Positions 50,422-57,552 of a DNA stretch of 57,552 nucleotides are shown here, one piece after another. Position 1 is the first letter of the stretch, and the number at the start of each line of letters is the position of its first letter. The stretch lies in assembly GCA_017471185.1 (NCBI GenBank), contig JAFUVZ010000080.1, positions 1 through 57,552 on the forward strand, written 5' to 3'. A program made the position numbers and the translations under genes. Source of the stretch: Bacteroidaceae bacterium (lineage in GTDB: Bacteria; Bacteroidota; Bacteroidia; Bacteroidales; Bacteroidaceae). The notes under the pieces are model-generated. The model did no database searches. It saw nothing but the letters and a program-made list of their open reading frames with translations, and was not told where the DNA came from.

Positions 50422-51150
50422 ATGCAAGAGAAAAGCGACAGTATTGTGATTATCCCCACTTATAACGAGTGCGAGAACATTGAGAACATCATCCGTGCGG
50501 TTTTCGCACTGGAGCATGGATTCCATATCCTGGTGATTGAAGACAACTCGCCAGACGGCACTGCGGATATCGTGAAACGGATGCAAGGTGAATTTCCTGA
50601 GCGTCTGTTCATGATAGAGCGTACAGGCAAACTGGGTCTTGGCACTGCATATATCGAAGGATTCAAATGGTCGCTGGCACACGGATATGACTATGTTTTC
50701 GAGATGGATGCCGACTTCAGTCATAATCCTACCGACCTTCCGAGACTCTATGACGCTTGCTCGAAAGAGGGAGCCGATGTTTCAATCGGATCGCGCTATG
50801 TTTCGGGTGTCAATGTGGTTGACTGGCCTATAGAGCGTGTTCTCATGAGCTACGGGGCATCTAAATACGTGAGGATTATCACAGGTATTCCTGTTCACGA
50901 CACCACAGCCGGTTTCGTTTGCTATCGTCGCCAGGTATTGGAGATGATGGACCTCGACAAAATCCGTTTCAAAGGCTACGCATTCCAGATAGAGATGAAG
51001 TTCACCGCGTGGAAACTGGGCTTCCGCATCAAGGAAGTGCCAGTCATCTTCATCAACCGCAAGCAGGGCACTTCCAAGATGAACAGCAGCATCTTCGGCG
51101 AGGCCATGTTCGGTGTCATCCGCTTGAAATGGGATTCGCTGTTTCATTGA
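50422..51150 (+). CDS. Polyprenol-phosphate mannosyltransferase-like GT2
   Basis: A 242-residue family-2 glycosyltransferase of the Dpm1 type. VIIPTYNECENI begins the nucleotide-binding domain, DNSPDGTAD and MDADFSHNP (the DxD region) bind the sugar nucleotide and metal, and GSRYVSG and NRKQGTSKMN are typical closing motifs. It transfers mannose or glucose from a nucleotide sugar to polyprenyl phosphate at the inner face of the membrane. No C-terminal membrane domain is present, as in the short Dpm1 class. TACATTTG at 50394-50401 is a likely -7 box. Confidence 0.9.
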   Translation: MQEKSDSIVIIPTYNECENIENIIRAVFALEHGFHILVIEDNSPDGTADIVKRMQGEFPERLFMIERTGKLGLGTAYIEGFKWSLAHGYDYVFEMDADFSHNPTDLPRLYDACSKEGADVSIGSRYVSGVNVVDWPIERVLMSYGASKYVRIITGIPVHDTTAGFVCYRRQVLEMMDLDKIRFKGYAFQIEMKFTAWKLGFRIKEVPVIFINRKQGTSKMNSSIFGEAMFGVIRLKWDSLFH

Positions 51151-51217
51151 ATAGGCTATTTCATGTGTTCTAAGATGACTATTGTGCATACGGGGCGGAA
51201 ATCTTAACATCATAATA

Positions 51218-51249
51218 TTTGCGTATGTCTTACACTTACACTAAATTTG
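51218..51249 (+). promoter_or_regulatory. Promoter for the lactonase gene
   Basis: TTTG at 51218-51221, 20-bp spacer, TAAATTTG at 51242-51249, 20 bp before the ATG at 51270. Confidence 0.68.
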
Positions 51250-51269
51250 CAAAAAAAGAATCAGACGGC

Positions 51270-52370
51270 ATGAAGAGACTTTTATTTGCGATAGCCATGG
51301 CTGTAGGGATTACCGCTTGCAGCCCTACCCCGAAGACGGATGAGCTGACCATGATTGTGGGCACTTATACCAACGCCGGAAGCGAGGGTATATATACCTT
51401 TAAGTTTGATCAGGAACAGGGTACGGTGAAACCGTTGGAGGTCATCAAGATGGAGAACCCTTCTTATCTTACGCTTTCCAAGAACCAGCAGCTGATGTAT
51501 GTGGTAAGCGAGAAAAATGACGAGACGGCGGCTTTGGCTGCGTTTAAGTTCGACAAGGAGAGCGGCAAAGCGGAACTGATTAACACCCAGCCGACCTACG
51601 GGGAGGATCCTTGCTACGTGGCTACCAACGGTAAGATTGTGACTACCGCCAACTATACGGGTGGCAGCATGTCAGTCTTCCCCTTGCGCTATGACGGCGG
51701 CTTAGAGCCTGTGGACACCGTCTTCTGTGGCAATACCGGCGGTCCGGACATGAGCAGGCAAGACACTCCTCATGTGCATTGCACGGCTTTCACGCCCGAC
51801 GGCAAGCGGCTATTGGTAACCGACTTCAGCGCTGACCGCATCCTTCACCTGGATGTGGAAGCCGACCCGATGAAGCCTCATCTGCTGTTCGACACGACTC
51901 CACTCAATAAGGACTCCGGCCCAAGACACATCACTTTCAGCCAAGACGGACGATACGTGTATATCGTGAGCGAGCTTTCTGAGGCTGTGACTGTCTGCAG
52001 CTATAACGAAGGCAAGATGGAGGTGATTCAGACGATTGAGACCCACCGGCAGGCAGACCGTCATGCGGCAGATATTCATCTCTCACCAGACGGAAAGTTT
52101 CTCTATGCCAGCGTGCGTAATGTGGAAGACGGACTGGCTATCTTTAAGGTGGACCAGCAGACGGGCATATTGGAAAAGGTAGGTTACCAGCCTACAGGCA
52201 AGCATCCGCGCAACTTCAACATCACGCCTAACGGCAAGTTCGTTCTGGTGGCAGCTATGAACGACCATAAGATAGAGGTATTTGAAAGGAATATGGAAAC
52301 CGGTCTGCTGAAGAACCTGCATCGTGACATCAGCCTCAGCGAACCGGTCTGCATTGTTTTTGCAAAATAG
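51270..52370 (+). CDS. Lactonase-family beta-propeller lipoprotein
   Basis: A 366-residue seven-bladed beta-propeller of the 6-phosphogluconolactonase/YbhE family. GITAC is a lipobox, so it is extracytoplasmic, unlike the housekeeping enzyme. IVGTYTNAGSEGIYTFKFD is the first blade; GPRHITFSQDGRYVY, HLSPDGKFLYASVRN and KHPRNFNITPNGKFV are the repeating blade motifs. A secreted lactonase fits the sugar-acid genes at 14-18 kb functionally, though they are distant. ATG 51270 follows the promoter; the longer frame starts upstream of the -7 box. Confidence 0.88.
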   Translation: MKRLLFAIAMAVGITACSPTPKTDELTMIVGTYTNAGSEGIYTFKFDQEQGTVKPLEVIKMENPSYLTLSKNQQLMYVVSEKNDETAALAAFKFDKESGKAELINTQPTYGEDPCYVATNGKIVTTANYTGGSMSVFPLRYDGGLEPVDTVFCGNTGGPDMSRQDTPHVHCTAFTPDGKRLLVTDFSADRILHLDVEADPMKPHLLFDTTPLNKDSGPRHITFSQDGRYVYIVSELSEAVTVCSYNEGKMEVIQTIETHRQADRHAADIHLSPDGKFLYASVRNVEDGLAIFKVDQQTGILEKVGYQPTGKHPRNFNITPNGKFVLVAAMNDHKIEVFERNMETGLLKNLHRDISLSEPVCIVFAK

Positions 52371-52399
52371 TAACGGGTTGCAAGTAAATACAAGAAAAG

Positions 52400-53518
52400 A
52401 TGAGAAAGAATAACATATTACCATTTGTTGCAGCATTGATCATGTTCAATGTTCAATGTTCAATATTCAATGTAGTGAAAGCCCAGACAGAGGTGACTGC
52501 CGGCGTTACCTTCGGCAAGAAGTTTGGCGTAACATATATGTTGCCCAAGACCGAACTGGTAATTGAGGCACGAGCCACCAAACAGACTTACCAGCCTGGG
52601 GAATTCTGCCGGTATGCGGAGAGATACCTCAGGCTGAGCGGTGTGAAGCAGGAGGCAGAGACCACCTGGACATTAGTAAAGGCTACTGTGAAAGCAGTGG
52701 GTGTGCCTGACAAAGAAAACATCTATTTTGTAGAGATGAAGGACCGTACCACAGCACCTCTGATGGAACTGACGCCCGACGGCATCGTGAAATCCATCAA
52801 CCTGCCTTACACGGGAACGGAGCCTGCCTCACAACCCCAGGCTGAGCCGTCAGAAAAGGATACCGACCCTCGCTCTTTTCTGACGGAAGAGATTCTGACC
52901 GCTAATTCTACCGCTAAGATGGCTGAACTGGTGGCGAGGGAGATTTACAGCATTCGTGAGAGCAAGAACGCTTTGCTGCGCGGCGAGGCTGAGAACCTGC
53001 CCAAAGACGGGGCACAACTGCAGATTATGCTGGACAACCTGAACCTGCAGGAGAAAGCGTTGACCCAGATGTTTCAGGGAAAAATCACCACTGAGACCAA
53101 GGATTTCTGTATCAACGTATCACCAGAAGAGATGAGTGACAAAGTCTTGTTCCGCTTCTCACAAAAGTTAGGCTTCGTCGATGCTGACGACCTGGCAGGT
53201 GTACCTGTTACGCTGACCATTGCCGGCAAAGGGCTTATTCCCACGCCAGAGACAGAGCCAGAGACCAACAGCAGGAAGCCTCTGGTAAGTTTTCTCTCCA
53301 ACGGCAGCAAGGAGGCGTTAGAGGGTGTGGCATACAATGTGCCTGGCAAGGCTGACGTAATGCTATCGTTCAATCATCAAAACCTGTATAGCAGCGAAAT
53401 GTCAATCACTCAGTTCGGGACGAGAGAATACTTAGCGAATCAGCTGTTCAACAGAAATACGGTGACGAAAGTGCTGTTTGATGTGAATACGGGTGCATTG
53501 CTAAAGATTGACCGCTGA
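52400..53518 (+). CDS. DUF4831 secreted protein
   Basis: A 372-residue exported protein of the Bacteroidetes-specific DUF4831 family: GVTYMLPKTELVIEARATK near the start, GEFCRYAERYL, and a conserved C-terminal region with VLFDVNTGALLKI. Function unknown. The hydrophobic part of the signal peptide, MFNVQCSIFNV, is encoded by the TTCAATGTTCAATGTTCAAT repeat, so repeat DNA has become part of a working signal. It lies 29 bp after the lactonase gene. Confidence 0.85.
   Translation: MRKNNILPFVAALIMFNVQCSIFNVVKAQTEVTAGVTFGKKFGVTYMLPKTELVIEARATKQTYQPGEFCRYAERYLRLSGVKQEAETTWTLVKATVKAVGVPDKENIYFVEMKDRTTAPLMELTPDGIVKSINLPYTGTEPASQPQAEPSEKDTDPRSFLTEEILTANSTAKMAELVAREIYSIRESKNALLRGEAENLPKDGAQLQIMLDNLNLQEKALTQMFQGKITTETKDFCINVSPEEMSDKVLFRFSQKLGFVDADDLAGVPVTLTIAGKGLIPTPETEPETNSRKPLVSFLSNGSKEALEGVAYNVPGKADVMLSFNHQNLYSSEMSITQFGTREYLANQLFNRNTVTKVLFDVNTGALLKIDR
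52441..52473 (+). repeat. TTCAATG repeat inside a signal peptide
   Basis: Four to five units of (G/A)TTCAAT in tandem. They are the reverse complement of the ATTGAACATTGAAT repeat at 40583-40618. They are translated in frame as the core of the DUF4831 signal sequence. Confidence 0.75.
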
Positions 53519-53520
53519 CA

Positions 53521-53567
53521 TTTAATTGACAATTGATAATTGACAATTGACAATTGATTAATTGACT
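53521..53567 (+). repeat. AATTGACAATTGATA tandem repeat
   Basis: Units AATTGAC and AATTGATA repeat across the whole DUF4831-DUF3667 gap. It is another member of the junction repeat families of this window. Confidence 0.8.
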
Positions 53568-53580
53568 ACGAGGATTCTCC

Positions 53581-54762
53581 ATGAAGGCTAAATGGGACAG
53601 AGGGAACTGGTGGCATAGGTTTAAGGTTTGGAAAAGGGCTGTGCACTTCAAGCAGATTCGTGGGCAAGTTTTTTCAAACAAGCCTATGGAGCAGCACCAC
53701 TGTACCAACTGCGGCACAGACTATACGGGTGACTATTGCCCTCGCTGTGGTCAGAGCCAAGATACTCCGCGCTTTACGATGAAGAACCTGTTTAGCAATG
53801 TCCTGACAGACTTTACAGACATCGAGAACGGTTTCCTACGTACCATCATCGAGCTTTTCTGGCGTCCGGGCTACATGATTCGCGACTATATCAAAGGCAA
53901 GCGGGCTCATTATTTCCGGCCTTTCAAGTTGCTGTTCATCATCAGTACGGTAAGCTTTATCCTTACCAGGCTGTTTAACCCTTCTTATTTCCAGACGCAA
54001 GAGGAGGTGAATTACAACACCATCAACTCTCAGATTGAGCGTTTGAAGGAACTGGCCCTGGTGCCAGAGTCTAAAGACATGCTTGACCAAATGAAAGTGT
54101 TGCAGGACAGCATACTGGTGATAGAGATGCAGGCCATGCAAGACAGCATAAGAACAGGTGGCGACCTGAGTTCATTCGGTTTCAACAATGACCGCATGAT
54201 GGAACGCTACAACCAATGGAGCGAGATGCGTCCGGAGGATAGAGAACAGATTGAGCAGGCCAGGATGGAGTATATGCGGGTTCAGGGAGCCATGATGAGC
54301 GATGCTAATTCCCTTCGTGAACGTTTCTTGGGCGAAGGTACCGTGTTAGGTTCTATCTATAGCATCATTTCAGACTGGTTTACTGATAACGCAGCCTTGG
54401 GCATGCTCACCATGCTGCCCATATTCCTCTTCTGCACCTGGAGAAGCTATCGCAATACGCCATTAGGCCGTGAACTTAACCCTGCCGAACGTATCATCAC
54501 ATTCGTTTATATGGCTTGCCAGATTATGCTGGCCCAATTCGTTTTGGTGGCTATATCCGGCACTGGTAGCAATCCGCTTGTATTCGGCATACCCACTTCA
54601 ATCCTGCTTATCTGGGACTTCAAGCAGCTTTATGGTCTCACCTGGAAGAACAGCATCTTCCGATTCGTGGTCTATATGTGTGGCTACACCTTTGTAATAT
54701 TCATCATTTTGAATTTACTTTTTAGAATAGGATATTATCTAATATACAGGTCTTACCTTTAA
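53581..54762 (+). CDS. DUF3667 zinc-ribbon membrane protein
   Basis: A 393-residue protein. CTNCGTDYTGDYCPRCGQ at about 41-58 is a zinc ribbon, followed by the DUF3667 block FWRPGYMIRDYIKGKRAHYF and several hydrophobic segments, one at about 120 and three to four at the C-terminus. A long hydrophilic, probably coiled helical section with many Met, Gln and Glu lies between them. The role is unknown; the family is confined to Bacteroidetes and relatives. It is predicted to sit in the inner membrane. Confidence 0.85.
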   Translation: MKAKWDRGNWWHRFKVWKRAVHFKQIRGQVFSNKPMEQHHCTNCGTDYTGDYCPRCGQSQDTPRFTMKNLFSNVLTDFTDIENGFLRTIIELFWRPGYMIRDYIKGKRAHYFRPFKLLFIISTVSFILTRLFNPSYFQTQEEVNYNTINSQIERLKELALVPESKDMLDQMKVLQDSILVIEMQAMQDSIRTGGDLSSFGFNNDRMMERYNQWSEMRPEDREQIEQARMEYMRVQGAMMSDANSLRERFLGEGTVLGSIYSIISDWFTDNAALGMLTMLPIFLFCTWRSYRNTPLGRELNPAERIITFVYMACQIMLAQFVLVAISGTGSNPLVFGIPTSILLIWDFKQLYGLTWKNSIFRFVVYMCGYTFVIFIILNLLFRIGYYLIYRSYL

Positions 54763-54774
54763 TACAATAGCAAT

Positions 54775-57066
54775 ATGAAAAGACTCTTTCCTCTCTTTAT
54801 GGCGCTTAGCCTTTTTGCATGCCAGCCCAGCATACAGCAGAATGACACCGAAATGCTTTCACCTGTTGACTATGTGAGTACCCTGGTGGGCACTCACTCC
54901 AAATACACGCTCTCAACAGGCAACACCTATCCTGCCATTGCCCTGCCCTGGGGCATGAACTTCTGGACACCGCAGACGGGCAAGATGGGCGACGGATGGG
55001 CTTATACCTATGACGCCGACAAGATTCGCGGCTTCAAGCAAACCCATCAGCCAAGTCCGTGGATCAATGACTACGGTCAGTTCAGCCTGATGCCCGTGAC
55101 GGGCAAGACCGTATTCAATGAAGACGAACGCGCCAGCTGGTTCAGCCATAAGGCAGAAACAGCCACACCTTATTACTACAAGGTATATCTGGCAGACTAT
55201 GACGTGACGACAGAAATCACACCGACAGAACGTGCCGCAGTCTTTCGCTTTACCTTCCCTGAGAACGAGTTCTCTTCAATAGTGCTGGATGCTTTTGACA
55301 GAGGTTCTTCTGTCAAGATCCTGCCTGACGAACAGAAGATTGTCGGTTACACAACGCGTAACAGCGGAGGGGTTCCTGAGAACTTCAAGAACTATTTCGT
55401 TATCAAGTTCAGCAAGCCATTCGCACAGGTTTCCGCTGTAATCGACCAGCAGATTAAAGGTGGGGTAAATGAAGCGGAAGGCGATCACGCTGGAGCCATC
55501 GTGAGTTTCTCCACCCATCGGGGTGAGATTGTAGAAGCCCGTGTAGCCTCATCTTTTATCAGTATCGAGCAAGCAGAGCGTAATCTGCAAGAGATTGGCG
55601 ACAGAAGTTTTGAGGCTGTATGTCAGGCTGCAAAAGCCACTTGGAACGAGACGCTTGGTAAGATTGAGGTAAGCGATTATAACATTGACCACCTGCGTAC
55701 CTTCTACAGCTGCCTCTATCGCTCCGTATTGTTCCCTCGCAGTCTGTTTGAAATAGGTTCTGATGGCAAGCCTGTGCACTACAGTCCGTATAACGGCGAA
55801 GTACTACCTGGCTATATGTTTACAGACACAGGCTTCTGGGACACCTTCCGTTGCCTGTTCCCCTTCCTCAACCTGATGTACCCCAGCATGAACGTGAAGA
55901 TGCAGGAAGGCTTGGCCAATGCCTATAAGGAGAGCGGATTCCTGCCGGAATGGGCAAGTCCGGGACACCGTAACTGTATGGTGGGCAACAATTCCGCATC
56001 AGTAGTGGCTGACGCTTATCTGAAAGGATTGAGAGGCTATGATATTGAGACATTGTGGGAGGCCGTGACTCACGGAGCCAACCATGCCCACCCTACCATC
56101 GGTTCTACAGGCCGTAAGGGTGTTGATTATTACAACAGCTTGGGTTATGTGCCGTATAATGTTGGTATCAATGAGAGTGCCGCAAGGACTCTGGAGTATG
56201 CTTACGACGACTGGTGCATCTATCAGTTGGGCAAAGCGTTGGGCAAGCCAGAGAGTGAAATCGGTGTGTATGCTGAAAGGGCGATGAACTACCGCAATCT
56301 ATATGACGCAGAGAGCAAGCTGATGCGTGGCAAGAACGAGGACGGCACTTTCCAAAGTCCGTTCAATCCTTTGAAGTGGGGTGACGCTTTCACCGAGGGC
56401 AACAGCTGGCACTACACATGGTCAGTGTTCCATGACCCTCAGGGACTGATTGATCTGATGGGAGGCAAGCGTGTGTTCAACCAGATGATGGACAGTGTGT
56501 TCTCCGTTCCACCCGTGTTTGATGACAGCTATTACGGGACTGTGATACATGAAATTCGTGAGATGCAGATCATGAACATGGGCAATTACGCACATGGTAA
56601 TCAGCCCGTGCAGCACATGATTTATCTTTACGGCTATTCCGGCGAACCTTGGAAGACTCAATACTGGATCCGTGAAGTGATGGACAGGCTCTACTCCGCC
56701 GCCCCTGACGGCTATTGTGGCGATGAGGACAACGGGCAGACTTCTGCCTGGTATGTGTTCTCTGCCTTGGGTTTCTATCCAGTTTGCCCAGGGAGCGGTC
56801 AGTATGTTCTGGGCACACCCTACTTCAAAAACGTAAAGCTACATCTGGAGAATGGCAAGACGGTAGAGATTAATGCTCCTGCTTGCTCTGACAGCAACAA
56901 GTATATTGAGTCATTCAAACTGAACGGCCAGGATTGGCAACATAATTACCTCCGTCATGAAGACCTGACGCAAGGGGCAAAGATTGAGTTGGAGATGGCA
57001 GCTGAGCCAAATACGAAGCGTGGCACAGCTGACGATGACTTCCCCTACTCTTTCTCCGCTCTATAA
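54775..57066 (+). CDS. GH92 alpha-mannosidase lipoprotein
   Basis: A 763-residue calcium-dependent exo-alpha-mannosidase. FACQ is a lipobox near residue 16. The family blocks are GTHSKYTLSTGNTYPAIALP and FKQTHQPSPWINDYGQFS at the N-terminus, DTGFWDTFRCLFPFLN in the centre, and GDEDNGQTSAWYVFSALGFY near the C-terminus, where the acidic residues act in catalysis and calcium binding. It removes alpha-linked mannose from N-glycan or yeast-mannan type chains; the linkage cannot be told. It follows the DUF3667 gene by 12 bp and is followed by a terminator. Confidence 0.93.
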   Translation: MKRLFPLFMALSLFACQPSIQQNDTEMLSPVDYVSTLVGTHSKYTLSTGNTYPAIALPWGMNFWTPQTGKMGDGWAYTYDADKIRGFKQTHQPSPWINDYGQFSLMPVTGKTVFNEDERASWFSHKAETATPYYYKVYLADYDVTTEITPTERAAVFRFTFPENEFSSIVLDAFDRGSSVKILPDEQKIVGYTTRNSGGVPENFKNYFVIKFSKPFAQVSAVIDQQIKGGVNEAEGDHAGAIVSFSTHRGEIVEARVASSFISIEQAERNLQEIGDRSFEAVCQAAKATWNETLGKIEVSDYNIDHLRTFYSCLYRSVLFPRSLFEIGSDGKPVHYSPYNGEVLPGYMFTDTGFWDTFRCLFPFLNLMYPSMNVKMQEGLANAYKESGFLPEWASPGHRNCMVGNNSASVVADAYLKGLRGYDIETLWEAVTHGANHAHPTIGSTGRKGVDYYNSLGYVPYNVGINESAARTLEYAYDDWCIYQLGKALGKPESEIGVYAERAMNYRNLYDAESKLMRGKNEDGTFQSPFNPLKWGDAFTEGNSWHYTWSVFHDPQGLIDLMGGKRVFNQMMDSVFSVPPVFDDSYYGTVIHEIREMQIMNMGNYAHGNQPVQHMIYLYGYSGEPWKTQYWIREVMDRLYSAAPDGYCGDEDNGQTSAWYVFSALGFYPVCPGSGQYVLGTPYFKNVKLHLENGKTVEINAPACSDSNKYIESFKLNGQDWQHNYLRHEDLTQGAKIELEMAAEPNTKRGTADDDFPYSFSAL

Positions 57067-57173
57067 AATAACAGTTTCAAGTTTCGGGAGCAATGAAAAC
57101 TCTCGATGGATACAGCCTTTCAGAACGTAATCTTCAGCATTGGAAAGCTGGTGCCAGCCTTGCTGAAAAACTC

Positions 57174-57210
57174 AAGGATAGCTACCTTCACAGGCGGCTA
57201 TCCTTTTTTA
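57174..57210 (+). terminator. Intrinsic terminator after GH92
   Basis: AAGGATAGC (57174-57182) pairs with GCTATCCTT (57197-57205), followed by T's. It lies about 110 bp after the GH92 stop. Confidence 0.82.
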
Positions 57211-57552
57211 ATATCAAATATTGAAAAAGCATTTAGTTCATTCATTACAAACTATTGCTGGTCCATTATTCATTCTCCATTTTCCATTATTCATTCTCCA
57301 TTGGCTTCGCCCAATTTTAGATAAATCGCTTCCGCTCAGGATAACTCAAACAAGCTTGGTTCTCCTTTCGCTTAATCGCGATTTTGTCGCGACTCGGCAT
57401 AGCCGATGCAAGCATCGCTCTGCTCTCACTGCTCCAAAAAGTCTCCATTAAAAATAGGAGGGAGGCCCCTTCGCTAAGGCAGCCCCCCTGCCCTGTGTTT
57501 TGTCATCACCGCCCTTTTCACAAAGAGCAGCGGACGAGAATAGGGCTACCAC
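57211..57552. other. Repeat-rich intergenic tail
   Basis: No gene is supported. The ATTCATTCTCCATT repeats at 57255-57302 run into TTGGCTTCGCCC, the reverse complement of the block at 17211-17291. Farther on are small palindromes such as CGGCATAGCCG and GATGCAAGCATC in a stretch (57325-57440) that looks like a second, GC-richer dispersed element. The last 100 bases are C- and G-rich without a clear frame. Confidence 0.6.

Noticed and set aside
1-57552. tRNA or rRNA genes
   Set aside because: No cloverleaf-type T-arm sequences in gaps or rRNA core sequences were recognised by eye; a dedicated tRNA scan would be decisive.

Overview
The window looks like chromosomal DNA of a gut-type Bacteroidales, probably a Prevotella/Bacteroides relative. 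Promoters follow the Bacteroidetes pattern (TAnnTTTG at -7, a TTG/TTTG about 19-20 bp upstream), strong Shine-Dalgarno sites are rare, and many products are lipoproteins or secreted enzymes of families common in this order (GH2, GH3, GH30, GH92, DUF4831, DUF3667). No rRNA, tRNA, SusC/SusD pair or CRISPR array was seen.

Layout. 0-3 kb: the tail of a HipA-like kinase, a repeat-rich regulatory stretch, a secreted phosphatidylserine-decarboxylase-family lipoprotein and a coupled AlkZ-like winged-helix protein. 3.3-12.9 kb: a GH3 beta-glucosidase on + facing a compact minus operon of GH2 (with an inserted LamG domain), GH30, Sfp-type phosphopantetheinyl transferase, DNPH1-like hydrolase and EamA transporter. 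13-19.3 kb: a DUF362 protein, then an esterase / IlvD-Edd dehydratase / GntP permease operon for sugar acids, and a DUF1349 protein. 19.4-24.2 kb is a defence and mobile-type island: a GNAT toxin-antitoxin pair, a 440-bp mirror-symmetric array of CCTACAT sites, a cluster of REP-like hairpins, an MntA/HepT pair whose HepT is frameshifted, and an Mpi-like serine recombinase coupled to a fragment of a methyltransferase specificity domain. 24.2-30.6 kb: DUF362 lipoprotein, rhodanese, sugar O-acetyltransferase, and a zinc dehydrogenase/GPH symporter pair with two AraC regulators.

30.6-50.3 kb is the most unusual part. It is a dense block of flavodoxins, aldo/keto reductases, cupin, alpha/beta hydrolases and carboxylesterases, three paralogous flavodoxin-ferredoxin (EFR1-type) proteins, an iron alcohol dehydrogenase, and a pair resembling the two subunits of C-glycoside deglycosidase. 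Six of these products start with twin-arginine-type signals and others are lipoproteins, so much of the chemistry is predicted to occur outside the cytoplasm. A reasonable reading is an extracytoplasmic de-esterification, deglycosylation and reduction system for plant-type aromatic or glycosidic substrates, controlled by at least one of the AraC regulators; this is inference.

50.4-57.5 kb: polyprenol-phosphate mannosyltransferase-like GT2, lactonase-family beta-propeller, DUF4831, DUF3667 and a GH92 alpha-mannosidase, then a terminator and a repeat-rich tail. Families of short-period dispersed repeats sit at several gene junctions and in places form stop codons, start regions or in-frame coding sequence.
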